Positions 31,786-43,991 of a stretch of DNA of 64,000 nt are shown here, one piece after another. Under the pieces are notes generated by a model. It ran no database searches. It saw only the letters and a list, made by a program, of their open reading frames with translations, and was not told the DNA's origin. Origin of the DNA: Vandiemenella viatica (taxonomy: Eukaryota > Arthropoda > Insecta > Orthoptera > Morabidae). Within the stretch, counting starts at the first letter, position 1, and each line of letters begins with the position of its first letter. Both the position numbers and the translations under genes were made by a program. Location of the stretch: contig CM061918.1 of assembly GCA_031002005.1 (NCBI GenBank), forward strand, positions 65,258,531-65,322,530, given 5' to 3'.

Positions 31786-32636
31786 ATTTAATAAACAACT
31801 CTATTTAGCTAATCAAGAGCGAAGAAATATTCTTCCAAAACGCCCGTTCAACCAATCATTTTTGACGGGTTTGGAAGCTAATAGAAATAAAAATTGCGAC
31901 TTTGTTGCTTCACAAAATCTTGCCGCAAGTACCCTGGATCAATTTATATTAAAAAATTATGTTCATCTGTTCACGTATTAAATGAGTCACTATTTAAACA
32001 TATTGATTGAAATTCTAAACAAACTCATCCTCCACACGATGGAACAAGGTTACCTGAGTAAGACCTACCGCAACGAGGGGTTGCCGGCATTTAAATGATC
32101 CCAAGTGCGACCGTTCTAAGTACAACGTTCATGCGTCAATAATCTGCGTGCTACGTGGGCAATGTAGTAATGCAGATTATTGACGCATGCGCAATAGAGC
32201 CAATTATGACTCGCATCTTGGATCATTTAAATTTTGGCAACGCATAGTTGAGGAAGGTAGTACGCTAACAATCACATTCCATAGTATACAGGACGAACTT
32301 ATCTTGAATTTTATTTTTGAAGTGAAAACTTCTATAGGCGCGATGTGACTCCGTGAAGTCACCATCACGCCACCTGTTGTTCGTATGATATGCGTGTTGG
32401 ATGCTTTTCGCAAAATCTTTATAAAAACATGCAGTTTTCATCCGATTTTCATGTAACCTTGCATATGTATACTTTCGAACCAAATAGAAAAAACGCTGTT
32501 TACGTTTGATTTACAGAAACCAAAACACTCTCCTTCCCCCCCCCCCCCCCCCCGTTTCTCACCTTTATTTCTGTCACAAACCCACAGTTTTTATACGATT
32601 TTGATAGTAGTTAGCACACGTAACACTTCAAAACAA
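31786..32636. other. Noncoding DNA with poly-C run
   Basis: No gene. A poly-C run lies at 32537..32553. A short inverted similarity (ATAATCTGCGTGC... and GCAGATTATTGACGCATG) sits at 32130..32190. Confidence 0.35.
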
Positions 32637-32872
32637 GGCGGTCTGGTAGCTCAGCGGTTAAGGCACGTACTTCCGAAAGTTCTTACTCCGGTCGCGGGCT
32701 CAAATCCCGCAGTGAATAGGAAGTTTTAGGAGTCGTATTTGATTTTATGAACTGCACCGGAACGTTCCGTGGTTCTGATTCCACGTTAAACTGCAGACTC
32801 CTGAAGAAATGAATTAGCCTTCTTGCCTCTGACACAATAGCTTGGTACATCTCCTTCGGAAAGATTCGACGA
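32637..32872 (+). mobile_element. SINE family B variant
   Basis: The tRNA-like head has GGTAGCTCAGCGGTTAAGGC (A-box) and GGGCTCAAATCCCGC (B-box). The body includes GAACGTTCCGTGGTTC and TTCCACGTTAAACTGCAG, shared with other family B copies. Confidence 0.65.
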
Positions 32873-32985
32873 ACTAAATTATATTTTTAGTTTTTGAAGT
32901 GAAAAATTCTTTAAGCGCGTTGAACGATTTTTGAATGGCTAAAATATTATGAGTTCGCATTACCGACATGCTAATGGTAACAGTA

Positions 32986-33296
32986 GCGGTCTTGTGGCTC
33001 AGTGATTAAGTGGTCTGACTGGCGAACGAAAGGTCCCCGTTTCGTACCTCTGTCTCGGTGGGGATTTTCATAGACTATTAACTTAACCTACACCTCTGGC
33101 ATAGCTTGCTGTGTAAGGTGGAGTACGCCAAAACGCTTCCGTGATTCGAATTCCATGTTAAATTGTAGGTCCGTTGTACCTGACAGTACTACTGGATTAG
33201 GTTAAGGTGGTTAAGGCGGCTAAGACAGGGGCGGAAAGAGCAGCCAGTAGAAACACTGTCACCAGGTCATTACGTCCATACGGAATTATTATTATT
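32986..33296 (+). mobile_element. SINE family B, near full length
   Basis: The head is TGGCTCAGTGATTAAG, then CTCGGTGGGGATTTTCATAG, with CGCTTCCGTGATTCG and a 3' end TCATTACGTCCATACGG followed by an ATT tail. It is the closest relative of 16160..16446. Confidence 0.75.
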
Positions 33297-33969
33297 TAGT
33301 AAATCTGTAGCTATAATAATGAGTTGTAGCGCGTATGTTATTGGTAGTTTTAAGTTTTCACTTGTGTCAGCAATCCCAAATGACTGCCAATTATTAATTA
33401 TTTTTTTAAAAATGGTTTAGTTATTGATTCAGCTCATGTCATAACAAACTAAGGCTTTTATTTAAATTTAAAACATATTTAAATAGCTATAAAAAAGGTT
33501 ACTTGCTTCAAGATTTCGCTAGACAACCTAGTCGCAATCTACATCTCAATAACTAATATTCCATTAAAACCACCATTGTGGGTGGGCACGTTAAGGTGCC
33601 TTGCACTGGTTCAGGAAGGTCACCAGACAAGCACCCACGGCGTGCCTCTCTATCATCCAGAAACGTGCAAGAGCTTTGTCGCACAAACTACTCGTATTAC
33701 AAGGCGACTTTAAAAAGAAGATCTGCATTCTCGACGTCCCCTTCACCGTTTTACATGGAAGCCTCAACATCTGACACTTAATCTGAGGTTTTGCTGTGAG
33801 CGGCTGGTACAGACAGGCTTTGTAATGGCAATGCATTTTCTTGAGTTACGAAATCGGTTTTTGCATTGACTCGGATGTCTTCTGCAAACTGGACAATGCA
33901 CAAGTTTGGACTTCACTGTTGAGTGATACTAGGCCAGAACTGGTGACGTCAATGTGAAGGGTAGAATCA
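33297..33969. other. Noncoding DNA, unassigned
   Basis: AT-rich on the left. The right side may extend the Tc1 relic that follows. Confidence 0.3.
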
Positions 33970-34175
33970 CCCATAGGTTTCGATCTTCCCGGGGGACCAT
34001 TGACGACACAACGATACATCCAAGAGGCTTTACAGCCTCAAGTGCTTCCATTCACAGTGTGTCTACAACGGGCCATTTTTCCACAGGATAATGCCGGCCC
34101 ATATACAGCGTGTGTTTCTCAGGACTACCTTCGTATTGTCGATTCTTTAACTTGGTTCTCCTGGACTCCACACGT
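33970..34175 (+). pseudogene. Tc1-type transposase relic
   Basis: The plus-strand frame from 34000 reads MTTQRYIQEALQPQVLPF, then AIFPQDNAGPYTACVSQDYL. Tc1-like transposases usually have TAQRYxxxxLxPxVLP and FQQDNARPHTA here, with the second catalytic Asp in QDN. The following RSPDLSPIE region is damaged (WFSWTPHVSS), and the upstream part is frameshifted. Confidence 0.7.
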
Positions 34176-35390
34176 GTCGTCTAAGGAAGAGACAGTGGCT
34201 TCAGCTACTGGTATCAACAGAACCTCAGCAGCAATTACTCCAGCTGTAACACAGTTTACATTAAGCGTCTCTATCAATTGTACCGCCGTATGTACTCACT
34301 CTAGCGACAATGCATTAGGAAAGTCTGGTATCCCGGCCCGACACCGTTACGTGCCCAGAAGAAGAGATGGAGGTGGACAACCGATAGAAGGCGCTAGCAA
34401 CAGGCCAACTAGCGCCACCGCATAGCAGGATTTCCGCCGCGGCCAATCAGAAGCGACTGGCCTACTATAAATACAGCCGTGCGGTCACACTTAAGACAGT
34501 GCTGTGTTCACTGCTATTCAGTATCGTTACCGTCTCGCAGTGCATCTCACCTCGGACTTCGATCATAGCGCATCTCGGCTTACGTTTGGTTACGCCTTTG
34601 GACTCGCATATTGGACTCGGATCAGTGCGCCTCTCGGTCTACGTTCGGTTTCTTCCTTGGACTCCGTGCAGCTCATCTTGGACTTTGCTTCGGTTCTCTC
34701 TTGTTCGTCTCTGGGCGACCGCCCATCCGCCGTGTTGACATTTCGGCCACCATTTGGATACAGCAGAAAGAACTACCCATTTTTCTTAATATTGTAATCA
34801 TTGCATTACCAAGTTTCAATCCATTTCGACATCACCTACTGGGTACCCCAATTTCTGTGAGTGTATTTTCCGGTAACTAGTATTGTGGAACATCAACATT
34901 CTCAGGCAAACTACTGGCTGCGTGAACAGTGGGCGTGCGATGAAAGGCTGTTCACACGGACGGCTGGTACAGCACCGGGAGCCACGAAACTCTTACATTC
35001 CTCTCCCGCCGAATTACGAAGTCGTTTGACAGATATGGATCTCGTTGCGGTGTGAAACCCCAAGCGGCGGCGAAAGGAATTTGGCAGCCGCAATGCTTTC
35101 GACTGTAAAAGGTTTATTGCTGCAACTCGCATTCTCGAATTCTGAATCGTTTTACTGTTTAAAGGGCACTAGACAGAGTAATTTAGCAAAAAAAAAAAAA
35201 ACAACCATGCTTTTGAATTTTGAAAAAACACAAGCATACTTACAATTGAAAGGTAGTATGTTGTAACATGGTATAGATACAACTTCTTACATGCGGCTAC
35301 AATTAAACATAAATGTTCAAATCCTATTCCTTATCCTTATGCGGTATCTCTTAATCCATTTTAATAAAATGCGTTGTGCCTGGATACTGT
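34176..35390. other. Possible LTR or promoter segment and unassigned DNA
   Basis: At 34440-34500 a CCAAT motif (GGCCAATCAGAAG) is followed about 20 bp later by CTATAAATACAGC and then an initiator-like stretch. The downstream sequence has C/T-rich repeats of TTGGACT type. This looks like the U3-R part of an LTR or a cellular promoter, but no ORF, primer-binding site or partner LTR was found. Confidence 0.3.
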
Positions 35391-35393
35391 ACC

Positions 35394-35670
35394 CACCTCA
35401 ATAGTTCGGCAAACTTCGCCAAGTCCTGATAGTGCCAGAAGTGTTAGTTACACTGACTGCCACGTAGAGCTGGTTGGCTAACCAGGAAATTTCAAAGGAA
35501 TAACTGTGATAAGATGAAGTATAAATTTCATATAAGCAACCGAACTTGATTTTACATGCACTTAGATTGTTAAAAGAAAATTTAACTACCAGCTAAAATG
35601 TAATTGTCTGTCTTGTAGCAGAGAAAAAAAATATAAGGTGAGGCAGAGATATAAAAAAAAAATATAATGT
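35394..35670 (+). repeat. Dispersed repeat R2, copy 1
   Basis: Similar, in inverted orientation, to 39880..40174: both share TTCGGCAAACTTCG, AGTGTTAGTTACACTG-like sequence, AAATTTCA and a later CAGAGATATAA. Diverged; class unknown. Confidence 0.6.
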
Positions 35671-36246
35671 GAAGTTTGTTTAAGTTTGCATGTTACTTTT
35701 TGTTTGTTAACAACGACTAGATTCATCTGAGGAGAATATCATCCGGAGTTTACGCTGATGCAGTTACTGGAACCAAATGACAACATAAGCAAAGAATTTT
35801 TTTAACAGAAGATAACAAACAGTGAAGTTTATCAAAGCACAGAGAAAGTTTACAAGAAACGTATAACAATAAAAATTTCAGTCATTCAGAATCAAATGAA
35901 TTTATTTGAAAACATTCTGTCCAAATACTCTGAGCATTAAATCGCAAAAAGTTTACACCACCAAAAAAAAAAAAAAAATAGTAATAATAATAATAATTAT
36001 TATTATTATTGTAATAATTAATCGTTATTCGTTTTCCCTTAGAAACGTTCAAAAGTACAATTTCCTACTACATCATAGATGATAGGCCTACCCGTCATTT
36101 TTGGCTGGCGTTAAATTAGTGTTAGTTATAATTATCCTCCATGCCACACAAACCGCGATACACGTGGAAGAAGGTAATTACGTCAGGAATATGTGGCTTA
36201 TGTAAGCATCTGAAATTATTATTTGAAACTGAATTACTCCTGTCTT
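35671..36246. other. AT-rich DNA with TAA/ATT microsatellite hairpin
   Basis: A (TAA)n run meets (ATT)n at about 35978..36020 after a poly-A. Nothing else recognised. Confidence 0.4.
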
Positions 36247-37400
36247 AATTTAATAGTGGCGGAGCTTGTTCTCCGGTGGCAATTTCCCTGCACACATATT
36301 CTTCCATTACTGATTCTTCTTTTTTTATCTTAAATTCTTGGAGTGTAATTTCTCCATCCACATTCTTTTAGACTTCACGAATTTTAAATTCTTTTAGGGT
36401 CTTTGGTACTTTTTCAGCATTTCCCTTGGACTTCTTCCTCTTTCTTCTTTTATCCGAATATTGGTTTGCAACAATTCTGCACGTATGCCACTTCGCTGCC
36501 TTTCTTTTTAATTCTACAGAGCTGGTCCATTTCACATCATTCATAATTTGGTTCATGTAGCTTGCTCTTCCTCTTCATTTGTACTTTGTTCCTTCTATTT
36601 ATCATTCAATAATCACCTGAAGAAACCACTGCGATGCGACGCAAAACATGGCCTATCATCATTCCTCTTCCATTCTATCCTTCCAGAATCTTCGATCCTC
36701 AGAAAATCTTCTGAATACTTCATCACTGGTGACATTATTCGTCAGGGTATCTTCTGCATTCACCTGTAACACCAGACATCAAATGTCTCCGGTCGTTTCC
36801 TTTCCGCCATTCCTGTGGTCCATGATTCACTTTCATATAGGGCTAGGCTACAGACATATGTTTTTAGAAGATTCCTTTGGTAATTTGTTTCAGTCCCTCA
36901 CGTACTTACCTACAAAAGAAAATTTTCTCAATCCTTTATGCCTGAAATTAATGCCAGCTTGTGATCATGATAATCTTTTTCCATATATGTAATATTCCTT
37001 ATTCTATACCAATATCCTTCCAGGCCTTGCGCACTTCCAGCACTTTTTTTACCTTCCTGTGTTTCAGTGACTTCCAATCTGGTTTCTTGATCGTGTAAGT
37101 TACTGATTGTTTTCTGCGGTAATTTATACAAGAAAAAGTAGCTTCCCTCCTTTCAATCCTCTCGAAATTACCTGAAATATGGGTTCCATACTGCACGACC
37201 TTGTTGAAGCAATGGTCTCAACAAAGCTTTGTAACCTAATTTCTTCACTTTTCTGGTACATCCCTTCACTAATCTCTTCAATATATGAAGGATTTAGTTA
37301 ACCTCTTCATACCACCTGCCCAACGTGTTCCTCTCAATAAGATTTATTATCAAATATATTATGCAAATATAATTGAAAGGTCCTCAAGAAACAATTCCTT
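36247..37400 (-). mobile_element. LINE family L, degraded copy 2
   Basis: It matches the family-L 3' end (CTCCGGTGGCAATTTCCCTG at 36273) and the C-terminal coding region (minus frames LISGIKD and KDIGI, reversed ATGCCTGAAATTAATGCCAG near 36940). Frames are broken, and an unrelated or rearranged stretch lies around 36540-36880. Confidence 0.6.
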
Positions 37401-38025
37401 CTTGTCGCAATACGGAATATCAGCTAGCATTCTGGTCCAGGCACCATTTTTACATAGCCATAAACTCCGGTAATAATGCTTTTCGAAGATGAAATCTTCC
37501 GCCACACGCACATTACTACACCTAGGTGTCAAGATGGAAAGCTGATCCAAAATAAAGTAGTCAAGTATGAATTATACTTCTTTACACATCAACATTTTAG
37601 AAGTGTTCTATTTGACAGATTTATTGTGTAGAATATTAAGAGACTACACTAGAAAATGTTATCGAGTGAAGTTAGGCACGAAGCAAAACGAAAAAGATAG
37701 ATAGACAGAACGCAAAAACTGTGTTGCTGACTGAATTGTAAAAAAATTAATTATGATTATCATTCATTTCGCTCCTAATAATTACTATTATTTTCCGTGT
37801 CCTGTGTCAATGGAACCAATGATAAGCTGGTAGTGCTATCACTAGCACTGGGTTTAAAATATTTGGTTTTTCATAGTTTTCTATCTGACTGAGGCCCTAC
37901 ACCACGACACCCTATATGATCGTTGGTATCGAATCGACCCATAAAAGAATCTAAACGTTCAAAATCTGCAAATATTTATTAAAATATTTATTACAATAAC
38001 CAAGATAACCGTTACTTAATCGAAA
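37401..38025. other. AT-rich noncoding DNA
   Basis: Nothing recognised before the Tc1-like element. Confidence 0.4.
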
Positions 38026-38027
38026 TA

Positions 38028-38418
38028 CACTTGACGGCAAGAAAAATTGAAGCACCCACAACACGGGGATAGATGTCAATGTACACATTCACACCATTGG
38101 TGGCGGTGTAAATGATTAGATCTGCAATTCTCTGTGTAAGGTAGAACGGCCACCAAAGTGCATAAGTGCTGTTTGTGTTTAGTGTCGTTACCAGGCCTGA
38201 TAGTTTTTATAACGAGACTGTACAGAGTCGGATACTGAGTGATCATTGTGAAGGATAGAGCGATACCACTCGTGTAGGACGGCGTTATCAGCACCAGATA
38301 GAAATGGAAACAGGTCTCTTGTTAGCCTCAATTTGGCCGGCTGGCCGAATCGTGCAATATCCAGATCTGTGGGGCATTCGGATGTGACTGTGGCCCGATG
38401 TTGGACTGCTTGGGAACG
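38028..38418 (+). mobile_element. Tc1-like element, left end, cut by the assembly gap
   Basis: After TA (38026..38027) the end CACTTGACGGCAAGAAAAAT and TTGAAGCACCCA match the common arthropod Tc1-like 5' end. Downstream the plus strand encodes AGWPNRAISRSVGHSDVTV, the helix-turn-helix of the transposase N-terminus, then runs into N. Frames are already broken upstream. Confidence 0.75.
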
Positions 38419-39418
38419 NNNNNNNNNNNNNNNNNNNNNNNNNNNNNNNNNNNNNNNNNNNNNNNNNNNNNNNNNNNNNNNNNNNNNNNNNNNNNNNNNN
38501 NNNNNNNNNNNNNNNNNNNNNNNNNNNNNNNNNNNNNNNNNNNNNNNNNNNNNNNNNNNNNNNNNNNNNNNNNNNNNNNNNNNNNNNNNNNNNNNNNNNN
38601 NNNNNNNNNNNNNNNNNNNNNNNNNNNNNNNNNNNNNNNNNNNNNNNNNNNNNNNNNNNNNNNNNNNNNNNNNNNNNNNNNNNNNNNNNNNNNNNNNNNN
38701 NNNNNNNNNNNNNNNNNNNNNNNNNNNNNNNNNNNNNNNNNNNNNNNNNNNNNNNNNNNNNNNNNNNNNNNNNNNNNNNNNNNNNNNNNNNNNNNNNNNN
38801 NNNNNNNNNNNNNNNNNNNNNNNNNNNNNNNNNNNNNNNNNNNNNNNNNNNNNNNNNNNNNNNNNNNNNNNNNNNNNNNNNNNNNNNNNNNNNNNNNNNN
38901 NNNNNNNNNNNNNNNNNNNNNNNNNNNNNNNNNNNNNNNNNNNNNNNNNNNNNNNNNNNNNNNNNNNNNNNNNNNNNNNNNNNNNNNNNNNNNNNNNNNN
39001 NNNNNNNNNNNNNNNNNNNNNNNNNNNNNNNNNNNNNNNNNNNNNNNNNNNNNNNNNNNNNNNNNNNNNNNNNNNNNNNNNNNNNNNNNNNNNNNNNNNN
39101 NNNNNNNNNNNNNNNNNNNNNNNNNNNNNNNNNNNNNNNNNNNNNNNNNNNNNNNNNNNNNNNNNNNNNNNNNNNNNNNNNNNNNNNNNNNNNNNNNNNN
39201 NNNNNNNNNNNNNNNNNNNNNNNNNNNNNNNNNNNNNNNNNNNNNNNNNNNNNNNNNNNNNNNNNNNNNNNNNNNNNNNNNNNNNNNNNNNNNNNNNNNN
39301 NNNNNNNNNNNNNNNNNNNNNNNNNNNNNNNNNNNNNNNNNNNNNNNNNNNNNNNNNNNNNNNNNNNNNNNNNNNNNNNNNNNNNNNNNNNNNNNNNNNN
39401 NNNNNNNNNNNNNNNNNN
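38419..39418. other. Assembly gap, 1000 N
   Basis: A run of exactly 1000 N, probably a fixed-size scaffolding gap. True length unknown; reading frames across it are meaningless. Confidence 0.99.
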
Positions 39419-39879
39419 TCAGTTTTTTTACTACTTGCAATTACTTCCAAAAATCCCGTCAAAAATGACGGAAATTTTTATTATTATGAAAAAGTTTTTA
39501 AAGAAAGCATTTACAAAAATGAATAACGATGATTTATTCTATTGATATATTTTATGGTAACTTATGCTACGCGTAAACTTTCTCTGAGTTTTAATAAAAA
39601 TTCTCTGTTTGTAATCTTCTATAACAAAAAAAAATCCTAGGTTACGTTATGACCTGGTTCTAGTAACTTCTACAGATAACAGACAGTAAAAATCGGATAC
39701 TCTTCTCCTTATAAGAATTTATGCACTTAATCGTCGCAAACAAATAGCAACATTTAAATTTAAACGGACGTCGCTTTGTAATATTTGATAGCTCGACCAG
39801 AATTACGATTTTTTAAATTATTTTTGTGTAACTGCTGATGGCTGTATAGCGCCATTTGGCACTTCAGGCCAAATAAAAA
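39419..39879. other. AT-rich DNA with repeat tail
   Basis: No gene. At 39826..39890 the stretch GCGCCATTTGGCACTTCAGG ending in an (AAAT)n tail looks like the 3' end of a retroposon. Confidence 0.35.
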
Positions 39880-40174
39880 TAAATAAATAATTTTATATCT
39901 CTGCCCTTCATATTTCTGTGCATTTACTTACACAACAGACAATTGCCTTTTAGCTGGCTGGCATCGCAGTAACACTGACTTTTAACAATAGAAATGCAAA
40001 TTAAATTATTTATTTGGAATTTATACTTCCTTTTAGCAATTTAAGCGAAAATAATGTCAGTGCAGTTATTTATATGAAATTTCACGGTTAGCCATGCGTT
40101 ATTGTGGCGGCCAGTGTAACTAGCACTTCGGGCATCATCGGACACGCCGAAGTTTGCCGAGCTATCGAGGTCAC
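39880..40174 (-). repeat. Dispersed repeat R2, copy 2
   Basis: Reverse-complement relative of 35394..35670. The best-conserved block is at 40090..40172 (AACTAGCACTTCGGGCATCA and GCCGAAGTTTGCCGAGCTAT). Confidence 0.6.
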
Positions 40175-40605
40175 ATCCAGTTTCCAGGTGAAATACATTT
40201 TATTAAAGTGGATTCGAGAACATCATTTAAACATAACTTCTTAATGCCTGTCAAACCGTACAGAGCAAGAACTTTTTTTACTAACAATTTTATCGCTAAC
40301 AGAATTCTCTTATTTCTCTTGCTTTATCTGACTCTATTTTTATATTTAATTTGCTGTCATTGTTATCATACTGCGACATTTCGTGAATTTATTTAGTCCA
40401 AATGCTTCTCCCTCTAGTTTGTTCATAGCGATGAGTAATTTCTCAGTACCCTCTCTCCTCTCTGCTAACAGTATAGTCATCAGCTGAATCCTAACTTAAA
40501 AAATTAATTTTTCGTTTACTTTTTTTCATTGCTTTCTTTAAATAAATCTATACTACTACAAATCCCTAAACGGGCTGCATACGTCTGTCTCTTTGTCCAG
40601 GCATC

Positions 40606-41285
40606 AAGCTAAAAATATCGAACCAATATGGATAGACATTTCTCAGTCTGAACGCTTGTGGTTTAGCTTAAAGTCTGTAGTATATCTTGTTACTCTACGT
40701 GAGATGGTAACAGAGCAAGAAATTATAATTCATTTGTTCCGAGAACTGATGGGCTCCAGAGATTATCTCAGATGAACACTCCTTTACACGATACGAACCA
40801 AAGATAACACTACAACAGTGTTTCTAAATGTGGGGTACGCGAACCCCTAGGGGTTCGCAATTGATCGTAGGGGTCTCGTGACGATATTTACGTAATGGCG
40901 GACTGGCTATCTCATGCATATAATACGCGCAATAGTGAATATCACTCATTGTTGTCAGTAGTGCAGTAGTGGAGCTTTTTTTAAAAATAAATTAAAAAAG
41001 GTTGTAGTTTTTTATTGGGGTACATGGAGTTAAAAGTTTGAGAAACAATGCACTACAACACACATAAACACCATATCCTTTGAACTCTGATAATATTGTG
41101 TTTTGACCATGTAACTTTGGTTATTTATTTGTTCATTTTTCTGAAATATAGTTCCTAAGAAAAAACAAAAAAGGTTAATCAAACTACAACATCAAAGATT
41201 CACACTCCAATAAGCAGAACGAAATTTTGTAGTATAATTTCCGGTAAAGTCTACAAAGATACTACATTACATAGGTTTAAGATTT
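40606..41285 (+). repeat. Dispersed repeat R1, copy 1 (interrupted by a hAT MITE)
   Basis: Shares blocks with 45103..45510: TTAAAGTCTGTAGTATATCTTGT, ATCTCAGATGAA, CTTTGGTTATTTATTTGTTCA and CCAATAAGCAGAACGAAAT. The MITE at 40816..41050 splits it, so R1 is older than that insertion. Confidence 0.7.
40816..41050. mobile_element. hAT MITE, 235 bp
   Basis: The ends CAGTGTTTCTAAATGTGG and, reversed, CATTGTTTCTCAAACTTTTA lie within a perfect 8-bp duplication CACTACAA (40808..40815, 41051..41058). The interior has GCGAACCCCTAGGGGTTCGC, a palindrome typical of this hAT MITE group. Confidence 0.9.
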
Positions 41286-41770
41286 GTTTCTAGACGTAAT
41301 ACAAAAGGCAAACCACTTAACTATGCACACCAAGATCTGCTCGAGCGAAGCATGGAAACAATGCTACAGTTTAACGTAATTTATGCCCGCCCCGCTGACA
41401 CGGAGTTTTATCAGGTTATAGTCCTGGTGGGAAGCATTTTCATCAAGACTTGGCAGGCGGGGTAGAAGAGGTGGTGGCGCACAATTCCTAATCACCAAAT
41501 TGTGCACAAAAGTACTTGGTTACTCAAATCTCTCGGCTGTACGGTTGGAGTGACGGCTACAATACTGCTGATTCGTCCGTCGGAGGGGACGTTAAGCTTG
41601 GCGGTCTGTTGATGCATGAATGGGACACTCCCTTCCTTCATGTCTCATTCACGACACGAACAACACTGAATACCCACACTATCACAGTCATCCACACTTA
41701 CAAACACTGTCACACTGGAAACCATCCCAGTTCCATCCCTTCTTTTTCATTTTATTTTATTTTTTCTGCT
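41286..41770. other. Noncoding DNA, nothing recognised
   Basis: No coding signal or element ends. Confidence 0.4.
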
Positions 41771-41999
41771 GCTTTACGTCTCGTCGACGTCGAGGTCATT
41801 ATAGACGGGATGGGACTGGGGACAAGGAATGGGTAGGTATTCGGCCATCGCCTTTTTGAGGGAAGCATCCCGGCATTCACCTGGAGTGATCTGGGGAAAC
41901 CATGGAAAACCCAAATCTGAATGCCCGGACGGGGATTCGAACCGCCGTCCTCCCGAAAGCTAGACCAGAGAGCTAACCGCTCACCCACCACGCTCGGTC
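41771..41999 (-). mobile_element. SINE family A, near full length
   Basis: On the minus strand ACCGAGCGTGGTGGGTGAGC (A-box region), a B-box GGTTCGAATCCCC, the CATCCAGATTT-type junction and the 3' end CGTCGACGAGACGTAAAGC. Confidence 0.85.
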
Positions 42000-42354
42000 C
42001 ATCTTCCCAGACGTTCTCTTGGAGCGATAAACATGCTTGGATATGTGTAAGAAATTTATAAGAAGAAGAAGAAATATAAGTGAGAATACATCAAAGTTTT
42101 ACACCAACTGGAAAAGGTTCATTCGAGAATTTAGCCAGCGGGTGTTGAACTGCTGGTACGACCACGCAGGAGAGGTCTGAGCTTTTGGAATGTTGCTTTT
42201 GCTGTGTGAGGTTTGCCTAGACTGTGCTAAAAGCATACAGCGAGTATGATCTAACATTAATGAGACAACATTTAATGGGGTGAAGAAAATGCAATGATAT
42301 CTGGCAAAAAAATGAAGTGAATGATTAAAGCAGTGTGGGGAGAATGGAGACGTG
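42000..42354. other. Noncoding DNA
   Basis: Nothing recognised. Confidence 0.4.
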
Positions 42355-42357
42355 TTA

Positions 42358-43590
42358 AGCCTCGTATCCACTTGAGCACGCTCAGGCGAATGAGCCGCTC
42401 AGTAAAGCGAGTGGCTCAAGTGTGGACGCCTGAGCACGCTCGCAACGAACGACAGCGAGCGCGCTCGGGGCGAGCCGATCGGTTGTCGGTATTTTTGAAT
42501 GCTCAAAGGCGAGCCAGTGTTTGTTTGGCGCTCAGTGTGGACGGTATTTGGCGGTTTCTACAATGAGCGCGAGCACGTGGGACAATGAAACTTGCTTAAC
42601 TCTAATTGATGCGTATGAATCAAAGAGGGTGTTATGGGATAGCTCCAGTATTATAATCGAACTAAAAAATAAGGTGCATGGCGTGAAATCAGCGAGATAT
42701 TAAACTTTGGTATTGATGGTGTAAAGAAAAAAATAACAAGTCAGCTAGGGGTCATTCAGGCGAAAACGATCAAAACAGAAGTGAACTTCTATAACGGGAA
42801 GTGGTAAGTCTTTTTTAATAGTATTTCTCACAGCTGAACGGATTTTGATTGAATTTGGTGTTACGAAATTCAGATCCTAAATGCCTAAAATCATATTGAT
42901 TTTGTGCCAGGCAATATAATTGTTTTACCAATTTTTATTAAAAACTTGAAACCAATGCCATAATTTAAAAAAAAAAACAACATAAAAATAACCTTTAAAT
43001 CTATATTTGTAAACACAAAATAAAAATAGGTCCCAGGCTTCATATAATTTTGAAGTGACTCAATAATGCCATCATAGACTACCCATACAAAAGGATGATG
43101 CTTTGTTTATATACTTTGAACATATACTGCAGGCTAGTGTAGGGACTTCCTGAGGCTAGGAATCTTAAAGTTATTATAAATATTATCTTCTGGTGGGATC
43201 GCCTCACGCATAGGCGTATCGTGCATTTTAATATGAGGTCTAACTAATGACAGCAAATGTTCGAAATCGATCTCGTAAAGTTTTGAAATAGCTCATTGTC
43301 TTCTTCTAAAGTCAATTAGCGAATTAAATTATTAAGATAATTTCTTCGCTACCGATGACTTTCTCTAATCCATCAACTTGGTAATTTTCTTCTCTGCTTT
43401 GACATCGTGTGGATAATAATAATAAAGGCCGCAGTTACGCGTGACGACGCGTCAATAGCCGAGCGTTTTCTGAGCACTGAAACCAGGCTCGTTCGACCAA
43501 AATTTCCTTTTCCTTGAGCACGCTCGAACGAGCGCGCTCAAATTAATGAGCGGCTCATTCGCCTGAGTGTGGTCAAGTGGATACGAGGCT
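42358..43590 (+). mobile_element. Harbinger-type element with MADF-like ORF fragment, 1233 bp
   Basis: The ends AGCCTCGTATCCACTTGA are inverted at both sides, with TTA outside each (42355..42357, 43591..43593), the TWA target of PIF/Harbinger. Subterminal GAGCACGCTC/GAGCGGCTCATTCG motifs recur at both ends. The interior keeps a short MADF/SANT-like frame at 42564..42703 but no transposase. Confidence 0.82.
42564..42703 (+). pseudogene. MADF/SANT-like DNA-binding protein fragment of a Harbinger element
   Basis: The frame reads SASTWDNETCLTLIDAYESKRVLWDS and stops at ATT TAA after about 46 codons. A Trp-then-LIDAYESK-then-LWD pattern is typical of the MADF/Myb-SANT-like second protein of Harbinger elements. 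The distal part is frameshifted (FGIDGVKKKITSQL-like). Confidence 0.6.
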
Positions 43591-43593
43591 TTA

Positions 43594-43991
43594 GGTGTAC
43601 CTAAAAGGTTGAGTTATGGATGTATGAAAGAAATGATACGTTAAGTACTCTAACAACATCTTTATCTCGTCTCCACGTAATGTTACAAACTATGTGAGGC
43701 AAAAAGCATAGAAACTGCTGTTTTAGGGCATCGGAGTGGGAAAGTTGTTGGTTTCCAGGTACAGATAGTGAGCTCGAGGTCGTGTGGAGGTCACGAGGTC
43801 ACTTCATCCTAACGGAGAAAACAGTGGCCGGCTAGGAGGGCAGGTCGACTGCGCTTTCTCTCACCCACAGAGTAACACACACCTCGACTACCTGTTGCGC
43901 GTCGGGCTTACGGTAAAAGTATGTAAACATCATCGTAAATGTTAAACGTCAGGTTAGTGCGTTCCATTGACAGATTTGTTATATTCCTGAA
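43594..43991. other. Noncoding DNA
   Basis: Nothing recognised between the Harbinger element and the next SINE. Confidence 0.4.

Noticed and set aside
38188..39526. Long open frames of about 350-420 codons on both strands across the N run
   Set aside because: Almost all codons are N; the frames are artefacts of the assembly gap.
42564..42703. Host MADF transcription factor exon
   Set aside because: It lies within a TIR element with TTA duplications and is followed by a stop and frameshift.
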